A DNA stretch of 64,000 nucleotides. It comes from ZLKRG44 sp964555705 (GTDB lineage: Bacteria; Planctomycetota; Phycisphaerae; Phycisphaerales; SM1A02). The stretch is taken from NCBI GenBank assembly GCA_964555705.1, contig CAZKTN010000007.1, forward strand, positions 1 through 64,000, written 5' to 3'. Below, piece by piece: positions 44,114 through 52,483 of the stretch; positions within the stretch are counted from its first letter, which is position 1; every line of letters begins with the position of its first letter. A program made the position numbers and the translations under genes. The notes beneath the pieces are model-generated. The model saw only the letters and a list, made by a program, of their open reading frames with translations. It was not told where the DNA came from and did not search any database.

Positions 44114-44758
44114 GTGCGCATCCTGATCTCAGGCTTCGAGCCCTTCGGCGGCAGCGGGACAAACCCGAGTTCGGCCATTGTGCAGAGGCTGCTTGCGATG
44201 CACCGGGGGCATCCGCTGGTTCCGCACCTGGAGCTCCATGGCATCGTGCTTCCCGTCGTCGGTGGAGTGAAGCCAGGCTCCGCGAGGCATGCGCTACGCC
44301 AGGCCGTCGCCCTCACCAAGCCCGATACCGTCGTCTGCTTCGGGGAAGCGGCATCACGCTCGGCGATCTGCATCGAGCGTGTCGCATTCAACGAGCGCAC
44401 CTACCGGATCGCGGACAACAGCGGATCGCGAGTCTCGCGCGCTCCGGTGGTGCGCGGCGCACCTGCCGAGCTGCGCTCGACTGCCGCACATGCCGCAATG
44501 ATGCGCGCGATGCGCGATGCCATGTGCGAGCGCGGTGCCTCCGTGCGATGGTCGGATGACGCCGGAAGGTTCCTGTGCAATGAGGTGCTCTTTGACTGCC
44601 TTCATAGGGCGCGTGACGCCCACGAGGCGGTGTTCATCCATGTGCCGCAGACTCCGGCGCAGGCTCGCGCCCGGGGCACCCTCGGAGGGACACCTCTTCC
44701 AGTCCACTTGAGCGTGCGCGCTGCGGCCGCAGCGATCCGCTGGCTCGCATCGCGATAG
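44114..44758 (+). CDS. pcp: Pyroglutamyl-peptidase I (C15)
   Basis: A 214-residue cysteine peptidase that removes N-terminal pyroglutamate. The start VRILISGFEPFGG is a hallmark. The triad can be placed at Glu88 (CIERVAFN), Cys155 (FLCNEV) and His176 (FIHVPQ). The GTG at 44114 gives the family N-terminus; TAGCCT ends 8 bases before it. The deaminase gene follows 10 bases later. Confidence 0.88.
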   Translation: MRILISGFEPFGGSGTNPSSAIVQRLLAMHRGHPLVPHLELHGIVLPVVGGVKPGSARHALRQAVALTKPDTVVCFGEAASRSAICIERVAFNERTYRIADNSGSRVSRAPVVRGAPAELRSTAAHAAMMRAMRDAMCERGASVRWSDDAGRFLCNEVLFDCLHRARDAHEAVFIHVPQTPAQARARGTLGGTPLPVHLSVRAAAAAIRWLASR

Positions 44759-44761
44759 CCT
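44756..44761 (+). promoter_or_regulatory. TANNNT -10-like hexamer before the deaminase gene
   Basis: TAGCCT, 7 bases before the ATG at 44769. It overlaps the pcp stop codon. Confidence 0.3.
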
Positions 44762-44768
44762 GCTCCGC

Positions 44769-45245
44769 ATGGCCAACTACACGTCGCTCCGCGATGCGCC
44801 TCCCGACGTGCTGCGCACCTGGATGGATGCAGCGATCGAGCAGGCAGAGAAGAGCTGGAGCGAGGGCGGCATCCCGATCGGCAGCGTGCTGGTGGACGAG
44901 CACGGCGCGATCGTCGCACGCGGCCACAACATGCGTGTGCAGAGCGGTGACCCGACGGCGCACGGCGAGATGAGCTGCATCCGCAATGCGGGCCGCCGCC
45001 GCGACTGGTCGCGACTGACGCTTGTGTCGACGCTGTCCCCCTGCTCGATGTGCTCTGGCACCGCGTCGCTGCTCCGTTTTCCGCGCGTGCTGATCGGCGA
45101 GAACCGCACGTTCCAGGGCGCCGAGGAGTGGATGCGAAGCCACGGCGCAGAGCTGCTCGTGATGGACGATCCCCGATGCATCGCCCTCATGGAGCGGATG
45201 AAGCGCGAGAAGCCCGACCTCTGGGCCGAGGACATCGGCGACTGA
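44769..45245 (+). CDS. Cytosine deaminase, yeast Fcy1-like
   Basis: A 158-residue zinc deaminase. The active site is His65-x-Glu67 in TAHGEMS and Cys92/Cys95 in LSPCSMCSG. The flanking segments RGHNMRVQSGD, GENRTFQGAEEW and the C-terminal DDPRCIALMERM and LWAEDIGD match fungal cytosine deaminase (Fcy1) unusually well. It would convert cytosine to uracil in pyrimidine salvage. Most bacteria use the unrelated CodA amidohydrolase instead. Guanine or tRNA-adenosine deaminase is less likely given the C-terminus. Confidence 0.85.
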   Translation: MANYTSLRDAPPDVLRTWMDAAIEQAEKSWSEGGIPIGSVLVDEHGAIVARGHNMRVQSGDPTAHGEMSCIRNAGRRRDWSRLTLVSTLSPCSMCSGTASLLRFPRVLIGENRTFQGAEEWMRSHGAELLVMDDPRCIALMERMKREKPDLWAEDIGD

Positions 45246-45432
45246 GCGCCGCTGAGCGCATCTGCGGCGTGCGCGCGCGATGCCGCGCCCCCGGGCCCTG
45301 CCGCAGCCGCCCAATTGTGGAGCCTTCGTGATCCCTGAACCGACATTATCGGGGTCAGCCTGATTCCCGGCGGCTCCGTCATCGTGGCGGGGCGTCCGAG
45401 CCGGTGGATCCGGCCTCCTAGGAGACATGAGC

Positions 45433-45672
45433 ATGGACGCAATGAAGACTGTCAAGGGCTGGGTTCGCGAGTTCGTCGACGTGGCGATGCTGTTCATCGC
45501 CGTGGGTGTGGTGGCGCAGATCATCTTTGGGCCGAAGGTGCCGTTCTTCAGCGGCGTCACGGAGAACCTGATGGGCTTCATCAACTCCCTCGGCAACAAC
45601 GGGGTTGTGGGCCTCATCGCGCTGTTCGTGATCGTGTGGGTGTTCTCGAAGAAGAACGCCGCGACCGCCTGA
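45433..45672 (+). CDS. Small two-helix membrane protein
   Basis: A 79-residue protein with two hydrophobic helices (VAMLFIAVGVVAQIIFG and VVGLIALFVIVWVFS) around a short polar loop. AGGAG lies 8 bases before the ATG at 45433; the ATG at 45427 is too close. It superficially resembles half of an MscL-type channel, but is too short. The end abuts the poly-G/gap region, although the stop codon is upstream of the artefact. Confidence 0.65.
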   Translation: MDAMKTVKGWVREFVDVAMLFIAVGVVAQIIFGPKVPFFSGVTENLMGFINSLGNNGVVGLIALFVIVWVFSKKNAATA

Positions 45673-45681
45673 CGGCTTCAT

Positions 45682-45905
<224 letters not shown>

Positions 45906-45957
45906 GTGGGAGGCACCGCGCGCCCGCTGCACTTTTGCGAAGTAGGCTCCCACCACG

Positions 45958-46971
45958 ATGGCTGACCGCCCAATCTCGCCAGCACGTCCGATCGCCACTG
46001 CCGCGCTCCTCGCACCGGCCGCCTCGCTCGCACCAGCGGCGTGCATCGCGCTGGCCATCACGCAGGTGTCCCGGGGTCAGAACGTCGGTGCTGGCCCCTC
46101 GACCGATACCGAGCGCATAGGGCAGAGCTACTCGGCGCCGAACAGCGCGCGTGCCGCAAGCCGACCCGACATCTCGCTACGCGTGGGCGGCGGGTTCATC
46201 AGGCAGTTCGACGCTGACGTGGACGGCGGCGGCGACTTCTCCGTCAGCCGCGCGTACGCGAGCGTGTCGGGCACATTCGCCATCACCGAGACAATCGCGT
46301 TCTCGCCGTCGATTGCCTACGAGTTCGGCGACTACTCCTTCGGCGGCGCCGCGAACGCGGCATTCCCGTGGGACCGCATCAACGAGATCGGCATCGCGCC
46401 ACGCATCGACATCGCACTTGACCGTGACCTGACGGTGTCGGTGGCCCCCATCATCCAGTTCGCGGCTGAGGATGGCGCAGACTGGGGCAACGCCGCGCAG
46501 TGGGGCGGCCTTGGCGCCATCCGCTACTCGTTCAGCCCGGAACTCACGCTTGGAGCGGGGCTACTCGGCCTCACGCAGCTCGAGGGAAATGCGCTGTTCA
46601 TCCCCATTCCCCTCATCGACTGGAAGATTGACCAGAACTGGCGGGTGAGCAACCTGCGCGTGCCGGAGGCGAACCCCTTTGCGGCTCTCGAGCTGGTGTA
46701 CGACACCCAGGAGGCTCTCGAGTTCGCCGTCGGCGGAGGATGGGAGACCCGCCGCTTCCGGCTCGATGAGGGCGGGGTCGGCCAGGACCGTGGCGGCGCG
46801 TTCTACGGCCGCGTCACGGTGCGGATCGCCGAGCAGTTCCGGATCGATGGGCTCGTGGGCGTCACGGCATTCAACCAGCTCAAGACGATCGATCCGGCTG
46901 GCACCACGACTGCCTCGCATTCGGCGGATTCTGGGCTCATCCTCGGCGTGTTCGGTTCGGTGAGGTTCTGA
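45958..46971 (+). CDS. Putative outer-membrane beta-barrel protein
   Basis: A 337-residue protein with an N-terminal export signal and alternating amphipathic strands, such as ITETIAFSPSIAYEFGDYSF and GGLGAIRYSFSPELTLGAGLLG. It ends in GVFGSVRF, a terminal-Phe barrel signal. No family recognised with confidence. It starts just after the gap; TAGGCT ends 9 bases before the ATG. Confidence 0.65.
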   Translation: MADRPISPARPIATAALLAPAASLAPAACIALAITQVSRGQNVGAGPSTDTERIGQSYSAPNSARAASRPDISLRVGGGFIRQFDADVDGGGDFSVSRAYASVSGTFAITETIAFSPSIAYEFGDYSFGGAANAAFPWDRINEIGIAPRIDIALDRDLTVSVAPIIQFAAEDGADWGNAAQWGGLGAIRYSFSPELTLGAGLLGLTQLEGNALFIPIPLIDWKIDQNWRVSNLRVPEANPFAALELVYDTQEALEFAVGGGWETRRFRLDEGGVGQDRGGAFYGRVTVRIAEQFRIDGLVGVTAFNQLKTIDPAGTTTASHSADSGLILGVFGSVRF

Positions 46972-47027
46972 TGGCTGCGCCAGACTGCGGCGTTTCGTGA
47001 ACGACTCCGTCCATCGGAGTCCTCCAA

Positions 47028-47681
47028 ATGTCAACCAAGATCTCCCTCGTAGGTGCCACGATTGCCGCGGCCGTCGCAGCGTCGGCATCCGCTGACGTCA
47101 CCTGGACCCTCGCCAATTCCACGTGGACCGGCTTCAACTTCACGAAGCTCTTCGGCTCGGATGCCGGATCCTTCGTGAGCGGGTCGCTGACCGCCGCTTC
47201 AGTGAACGCAACGCTCAATGCGTCCACCTCATTCACCTATGCCGACGACCTGTGCATCTACGTGGACGCTCTTCCGCTGTCGACCGGCGGCCTCCTCCAG
47301 GTTGGCGGCTTCAGCAACCTGAGCGCCCAGCAGCGCTACTTCTGGCCTGACGGCGGCTCGTCTGCTCCCGGCACCACCGTGAGCGGCACCGTCACCTCGA
47401 CCAACGCCCTGTCCTTCACCGGAACGGCTGCTGATGCGGCGATCTGGCTCGGTAACGGCTACGGCGCGCCTGATTCGCGAGCCTCACGGGACCGGCTGGG
47501 GTCCCCAGGACCTGAACACGATCGGGGCGGTCCGCAAGGACTGCCCCGCTTTGCGTTCGCGTCGCCATGTGCCGCGTCTGGTTGTGCGACCAACCCAGTA
47601 GAGTTCCCCGAGTGCCTCAGGAACCGCCTCTCGCTGCCTTGCAACGACAGCTCAACGCAGGGCACTTCGAGCAGGCCCTGA
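47028..47681 (+). CDS. Exported protein, probably frameshifted near 47468
   Basis: As read, 217 residues: a signal peptide (LVGATIAAAVAASASADV), a 110-residue Ser/Thr-rich beta body, and then from about residue 147 an Arg/Pro/Cys-rich tail unlike exported proteins. In the +1 frame from 47470 the text reads LIREPHGTGWGPQDLNTIGAVR, stopping at 47601, which looks like the natural continuation seen in phycisphaeral exported proteins. A single-base deletion error or a real frameshift is likely, and the sorting tail is missing. GGAG lies 9 bases before the ATG. Confidence 0.55.
   Translation: MSTKISLVGATIAAAVAASASADVTWTLANSTWTGFNFTKLFGSDAGSFVSGSLTAASVNATLNASTSFTYADDLCIYVDALPLSTGGLLQVGGFSNLSAQQRYFWPDGGSSAPGTTVSGTVTSTNALSFTGTAADAAIWLGNGYGAPDSRASRDRLGSPGPEHDRGGPQGLPRFAFASPCAASGCATNPVEFPECLRNRLSLPCNDSSTQGTSSRP
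47599..47604 (+). promoter_or_regulatory. TANNNT -10-like hexamer before the TPR sulfotransferase
   Basis: TAGAGT, 7 bases before the GTG at 47612. Confidence 0.35.
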
Positions 47682-49078
47682 CGACAGCAGACGCCCTGCT
47701 CGCCTTGCAGAAGCGCAGCGTGCCGGGGTGGCTGGCGCGCGCACGCGCAAACCTCAGTCTTGGGCGGGTGATGGACGCCGACACCGACGTCGACCAGTGC
47801 CTCCGGCTGGCGCCGTCGGACCCGCAGGCGCTGATGATTCGGGCCCAGGTCGACCAGCGGCTCGGACGCATCGACTCGGCCGTCGATCGCCTGCGCCCGC
47901 TCGCGCTGATGCGAGGCGCTCTAGGCGTTGAGGCGAAGGTGCTGCTGGCTGAGGTGCTGCATTTCGGACATCGCAAAGACGAGCTCGCGCAGCTGCTTGA
48001 TTCCGGTGGCGAGTGGAGCGCCGACCCCCGTGCCCAGCTCGCCGCCGCACGGGCCCTGTCGCGTCAGGATCCGGCGCGCGCAATGGAGATCCTTCGGGCC
48101 ATCGCTGTCGCATCGAACGGGCCTGTCCTGCACCGGATCGCAGGGTTCGAGCTCGTGCAGATGCTCGACAGGGCTGGCCAGTTCCGCGAGGCGTTTGACC
48201 TTGCGGCATCGCTTCACGCTGCGACAACGCCGCCCTTCGACATCGGCGGGCTTGAGATGAGGGTGCAGGAGCAGCTCACCCTTCTCGCGCGCGGAACGCC
48301 CTGGTTCACGCCGCGCGCCGAGCCCGTTCAGGGCATCGCCATCGTGCTGGGCCTGCCCCGCTCAGGCACCACGCTGCTCTCGCAGATGCTCGACCGCCAT
48401 CCCGCCGTCTCGGGCATCGGCGAGTACGAGGGCATTGATCGCGTGGGCGATGCCCTCGTGTCGCTCGGCCGATGGCCGCGCGACATCGGGCTGATCAGGC
48501 CCGAGGTGGCCGCCGCCGTGCAGTCGCTCTACACGGCGCCGCTGGCGAGGCTGCGGCGCGACAGCCGCGCATGGACCTTCGACAAGACGCTGAGCGCTTG
48601 GATGTGGCTCCCTGCAGTGGCCTGCCTCCTTCCCGGAGCTGTGTGCATCGGCATCGACCGCGACCCGCGCGACTGCGCGATCAGCATGTTCCTCTCGCAC
48701 TTCAACCCGAACTGGTACGGATGGATGCGCAGCGTGGAGTCGATTCGGCAGGTGATGGGGCTGTACAGCACCGTGGTGCCGGCTGCGCTCGGGGCGCTGG
48801 GCATCACGCACGAGATGGTCCCGTACGAGTCGCTCGTGAACGATCCCCAGTCGAATGTCAGCCGGTGCCTCAAGCGGATGGACCTTCCCATGGACGACGC
48901 GGTGCTCTCGCCCGAGCGCAACGCGAGAGCCGCGTACACGCTCAGCCATGCGCAGGTGCGCCGGCCGATCAACGCCGACAGCATCGGCCGCTGGCGCAAC
49001 TACCCGTGGGCGTTCGACGCGCGATGGGACGAGGGCCCCACTCGGCCAAGCGCCGCGAGCAGCTCCCCGACGCAGTGA
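47612..49078 (+). CDS. TPR-containing sulfotransferase
   Basis: A 488-residue protein. Residues 1-225 are TPR-like helical repeats (LARARANLSLGRVMDADTDVDQCLRLAPSD is a clear unit). Residues 240-480 are a sulfotransferase domain: IVLGLPRSGTTLLSQMLDRHP with the PAPS loop at 248-254, CIGIDRDPRDCAISMF near 350 and YESLVNDPQSNVSRCL. This arrangement is typical of planctomycete and proteobacterial sulfotransferases of unknown substrate. The convergent cysC makes PAPS, the donor. The GTG start precedes the first TPR helix. Confidence 0.85.
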   Translation: MPQEPPLAALQRQLNAGHFEQALTTADALLALQKRSVPGWLARARANLSLGRVMDADTDVDQCLRLAPSDPQALMIRAQVDQRLGRIDSAVDRLRPLALMRGALGVEAKVLLAEVLHFGHRKDELAQLLDSGGEWSADPRAQLAAARALSRQDPARAMEILRAIAVASNGPVLHRIAGFELVQMLDRAGQFREAFDLAASLHAATTPPFDIGGLEMRVQEQLTLLARGTPWFTPRAEPVQGIAIVLGLPRSGTTLLSQMLDRHPAVSGIGEYEGIDRVGDALVSLGRWPRDIGLIRPEVAAAVQSLYTAPLARLRRDSRAWTFDKTLSAWMWLPAVACLLPGAVCIGIDRDPRDCAISMFLSHFNPNWYGWMRSVESIRQVMGLYSTVVPAALGALGITHEMVPYESLVNDPQSNVSRCLKRMDLPMDDAVLSPERNARAAYTLSHAQVRRPINADSIGRWRNYPWAFDARWDEGPTRPSAASSSPTQ

Positions 49079-49716
49079 CTCACGCCGCTGTCTGCAGCGT
49101 GCAGGTGCGCCTCCGGCGATGCGGGGGCCTCGTAGGGATCGCTGATGCCCGTGAAGCCGGCGATCTGGCCCGCACGCGCCTTGGCGTAGAGGCCCTTGGG
49201 ATCGCGCGACTCCGCGACATCGAGGGGCACATCCACGAAGACCTCGATGAACGGAATACCGCGCGACTGGTGCCGCGCGCGCACCGCATCGCGGTCCGCG
49301 CGGTACGGGCTGATCATGGCGACGATCGCGACAACGCCGGCATCGGCGAGGAGCAGCGCGGCCTCGCCCATCCGCCGCACTGCCTCAGCGCGATCTGCGG
49401 CGTCGAACCCTAGTCCTGCGTTAAGGCCCAGCCTGATGTTGTCGCCATCGAGGCGGTAGGCGAGCCGGCGAGCCTCGATGAGCGAGCGCTCGAGCGCGAC
49501 GGCGATCGTGCTCTTGCCCGCCCCCGAAAGCCCGGTGAGCCACACCGTGCATCCGCCGCCGGTGAGCGCATCGCGCGCCGGACGGCTGACCTCCCCGTCA
49601 TGCCAGCGCACGTCGGCTCGAGTCCCAGCGTGGCCGCCTGTGGCGGCGCCGCTTCCGGCCGGGAGCTGGCCGCCTGCATGCGGGTGCGGTCGCTGCGCGT
49701 GGGGATCTTCGCTCAT
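49000..49716 (-). CDS. cysC: Adenylyl-sulfate (APS) kinase CysC
   Basis: A 238-residue enzyme that phosphorylates APS to PAPS. All family motifs are present: Walker A GLSGAGKST (62-70), LDGDNIRLGL (89-98), ISPYRADRD, and the APS-binding DPKGLYAKARAGQIAGFTG. An N-terminal 50-residue His/Gly-rich extension precedes the domain. The 3' end overlaps the convergent sulfotransferase gene by 79 bases. It is divergent from cysD with only 44 bases between them. Its completeness contrasts with the decayed kinase domain in CysNC. Confidence 0.92.
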   Translation of the reverse strand: MSEDPHAQRPHPHAGGQLPAGSGAATGGHAGTRADVRWHDGEVSRPARDALTGGGCTVWLTGLSGAGKSTIAVALERSLIEARRLAYRLDGDNIRLGLNAGLGFDAADRAEAVRRMGEAALLLADAGVVAIVAMISPYRADRDAVRARHQSRGIPFIEVFVDVPLDVAESRDPKGLYAKARAGQIAGFTGISDPYEAPASPEAHLHAADSGVSHCVGELLAALGRVGPSSHRASNAHG

Positions 49717-49748
49717 GCTCGCCTCGTGCCACGTGCAGCCTACAGCGC

Positions 49749-49754
49749 TACGCT
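49749..49754 (+). promoter_or_regulatory. TANNNT -10-like hexamer before cysD
   Basis: TACGCT, 6 bases before the ATG at 49761. Confidence 0.4.
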
Positions 49755-49760
49755 CACCGC

Positions 49761-50666
49761 ATGAGCGTCGGACGCGGTCACCTCGAGGAACTGGAGGCAG
49801 AGGCCATCCACATCCTTCGCGAGACTGCCGCCTCCTTCGAGCGTCCTGTGCTGATGTACTCGATCGGCAAGGACAGCACCGTGCTGCTGCACCTTGCGCT
49901 GCGCGCGTTCTGGCCGGGCAAGCTGCCCTTCCCCGTGCTGCACATCGACACCACCTGGAAGTTCCGCGAGATGTACGCGTTCCGCGAGGCCGTCGCGCGC
50001 GAGCATGGCCTGGACCTTCGCGTGCACACCAACCGCGAGGGGCTCGCGCAGGGCGTCTCGCCCGTCACCCACGGCAGCGCGGTGCACACCGACATCATGA
50101 AGACCGTGGCGCTGCGGCAGGCGCTCGACGCAGGTCGCCACGATGCCGCGATCGGCGGCGCGCGGCGCGACGAGGAGAAGAGCCGCGCCAAGGAGCGCAT
50201 CTTCAGCTTCCGCGACAGCAACCACCGCTGGGACCCGCGGCGGCAGCGGCCCGAGCTCTGGAACCTCTACAACACGCGCGTCCGTGCGGGCGAGAGCATC
50301 CGCGTCTTCCCGATGTCCAACTGGACCGAGCTCGACATCTGGCTCTACATCCGGCTGCGCAACCTGCCTGTGGTGCCGCTGTACTTCGCGAAGGAGCGGC
50401 CGGTCGTGGAGCGTGACGGCACGCTCATCATGGTCGATGATGACCGGCTTCCGATGAAGCCCGGCGAGAGGCCGATGATGAAGTCAGTCCGCTTCCGGAC
50501 GCTCGGGTGCTACCCGCTGTCCGGCGCGGTCGAGAGCCGCGCCGACACGCTCGACGCGATCATCGAGGAGATGCTGCTCGCCAGGACGAGCGAGCGCCAG
50601 GGACGGCTCATCGACCACGACCAGTCCGGCAGCATGGAGGAGAAGAAGCGCGAGGGGTACTTCTGA
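49761..50666 (+). CDS. cysD: Sulfate adenylyltransferase subunit 2 (CysD)
   Basis: A 301-residue catalytic subunit that forms APS from ATP and sulfate. The PP-loop is YSIGKDSTVLLHLAL (normally SxGKDS). The segments LHIDTTWKFREMY, ARRDEEKSRAKERIFSFRD and the C-terminal DQSGSMEEKKREGYF are diagnostic. The stop and the ATG of the next gene overlap by one base (TGATG), indicating coupled translation with the GTPase subunit. Confidence 0.95.
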   Translation: MSVGRGHLEELEAEAIHILRETAASFERPVLMYSIGKDSTVLLHLALRAFWPGKLPFPVLHIDTTWKFREMYAFREAVAREHGLDLRVHTNREGLAQGVSPVTHGSAVHTDIMKTVALRQALDAGRHDAAIGGARRDEEKSRAKERIFSFRDSNHRWDPRRQRPELWNLYNTRVRAGESIRVFPMSNWTELDIWLYIRLRNLPVVPLYFAKERPVVERDGTLIMVDDDRLPMKPGERPMMKSVRFRTLGCYPLSGAVESRADTLDAIIEEMLLARTSERQGRLIDHDQSGSMEEKKREGYF

Positions 50667-52483
50667 TGACGACCCCCCCGCTCAGGCAAGGCGAGGCGAT
50701 CGGCGAGTACATGCAGCGCTACGAGGCGCAGGAGCTGCTGCGGTTCATCACCTGCGGAAGCGTCGACGACGGCAAGAGCACGCTGATCGGCCGGCTGCTG
50801 CACGACACCGGGCGCATCCATGAGGACCACCTCGCCGCGCTCGAGCGCGATAGCCGCACGCACGGCACCACCGGCGGCGGGCTCGACCTTGCGCTCGTGG
50901 TCGACGGCCTCAAGGCCGAGCGCGAGCAAGGCATCACGATCGACGTGGCCTGGCGCTACTTCGCGACTGCGCGGCGCAGCTTCATCATCGCCGACTGCCC
51001 CGGCCACGAGCAGTACACGCGCAACATGGCCACAGGCGCGAGCCACTGCGACCTCGCGATCTCGCTGATCGACGCGCGCAACGGCGTGACGACGCAGACG
51101 CGCAGGCACGCGTTCATCGCGAGCCTGCTCGGCATCCGCCACGTGGTGGCGGCCGTGAACAAGATGGATCTTGTCGACTGGAGCGAGACCCGCTTCCGCG
51201 CGATCGAGGCGGAGTTCCAGTCGTTCTGCGGGCAGCTCGGGATTCCGGACCCGATCGCGGTCCCCATCAGCGCACGCGAAGGCGACAATGTGGTGAACCG
51301 TAGCGCGCACACCCCCTGGTACAGCGGCGTGCCGGTGCTCGAGCTGCTCGAGACGCTTCCGCTCCCGAGGCTTGATGCCGAGGGACCCCTGCGCCTGCCC
51401 GTGCAGGGCGTGCTTCGCCCCAACCTCAACTTCCGAGGATTCACGGGCACCGTGGCGCGCGGAAGCGTGAAGCCTGGCGACCCCGTGAAGGTGCTGCCCT
51501 CCGGCCGGACCTCGCGCGTGCGGAGGATCGCACGACCCGCCGAGGAGGGCGGCGACGCTGCGGTCGCCACCGCGGGCGATGCCGTCGTGCTGTGCCTCGA
51601 GGATGAGACCGACTGCTCGCGCGGCGACATGATCGTGGGAATTGGCCGAGAGCCCACGACCCTCCGAAGGATCGAGTGCGACCTCGTGTGGATGCTCGAG
51701 GACCCTCTTGTGCCGGGGCGGCCATGCCTCGTGCGTGTCGGCACACGAACGGTGCCCTGCACGATGCGCCGCGTGAGGTGGGTGGTGGACGTGGACACGC
51801 TCGCCACAAGCCCACGTGACAGCGTGCGCATGAACGAGATCGCGCGCGTCGAGCTCGACACCGAGGATGCGGTGGTGGCCGACGCCTACCGCTCGAGCAG
51901 GCTGACGGGCGCTGCGGTCCTCATCGACCGCATGACCAATGCCACGGCGGCCGCGTGCATGGTCCGGCTCCCGGACGAGCCGCAGGAGCGCCGAGCGCAC
52001 TGGGAGACAGAGGCCGCGTCCACGCTCGAGCACGCCGACGAGAGGCCAAGCTCGGTATCCGCCGGCGAGCGCGCCACGCGGTGGCGCCAGCGGCCGGCGA
52101 CGCTGCTCATCCACGGTGCGCCCCGCACCGGGAAGACGGCACTCGCGCACGCTGTCGAGCGCATCCTCTTCGATGCGGGTCATGCAGTCGTCGTGATCGA
52201 CGGCCAGGCGCTGCGCCGGGGCCTCTCGCGCGACCTCAGCTTCACCGACGAGGACCGCAGCGAGAACGTGCGCCGCGCGGCAGAGATCGCGCGCATGCTC
52301 AACGACCAGGGGTTCATCGTGATCCTGGCGATGGGCGCACCGCTGGTGTCCGCGCGCACGCGCGCGTCGGAACTCGTGGGCCAGGACCGATGGATCGAGA
52401 CCGAGTCACGCGGCGCGGACGCCGCTGCGCTCGCGCGCGCACTCCTGGGCACCGAAGCGGAGCGTCCGCGCGATGCGCATTGA
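50666..52483 (+). CDS. cysN: CysN GTPase fused to a degenerate APS kinase domain
   Basis: A 605-residue protein. Residues 1-440 are CysN: GSVDDGKSTLIGRLL (G1), DCPGHEQYTRNMATGA (G3) and NKMDL (G4), with beta-barrel domains. Residues 479-605 resemble CysC but are altered. Walker A is GAPRTGKT, DGD is DGQ (512-514), SPYR is replaced by GAPLVSAR, and the entire APS-binding DPKGLYxKA region is missing. CysN uses GTP to drive APS synthesis with CysD. The tail is probably not an active kinase, which explains the separate cysC. Confidence 0.93.
   Translation: MTTPPLRQGEAIGEYMQRYEAQELLRFITCGSVDDGKSTLIGRLLHDTGRIHEDHLAALERDSRTHGTTGGGLDLALVVDGLKAEREQGITIDVAWRYFATARRSFIIADCPGHEQYTRNMATGASHCDLAISLIDARNGVTTQTRRHAFIASLLGIRHVVAAVNKMDLVDWSETRFRAIEAEFQSFCGQLGIPDPIAVPISAREGDNVVNRSAHTPWYSGVPVLELLETLPLPRLDAEGPLRLPVQGVLRPNLNFRGFTGTVARGSVKPGDPVKVLPSGRTSRVRRIARPAEEGGDAAVATAGDAVVLCLEDETDCSRGDMIVGIGREPTTLRRIECDLVWMLEDPLVPGRPCLVRVGTRTVPCTMRRVRWVVDVDTLATSPRDSVRMNEIARVELDTEDAVVADAYRSSRLTGAAVLIDRMTNATAAACMVRLPDEPQERRAHWETEAASTLEHADERPSSVSAGERATRWRQRPATLLIHGAPRTGKTALAHAVERILFDAGHAVVVIDGQALRRGLSRDLSFTDEDRSENVRRAAEIARMLNDQGFIVILAMGAPLVSARTRASELVGQDRWIETESRGADAAALARALLGTEAERPRDAH

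Noticed and set aside
45433..45672. Assignment of the small membrane protein as MscL
   Set aside because: Two helices are present but the protein is about 50 residues too short and lacks the MscL N-terminal motif.
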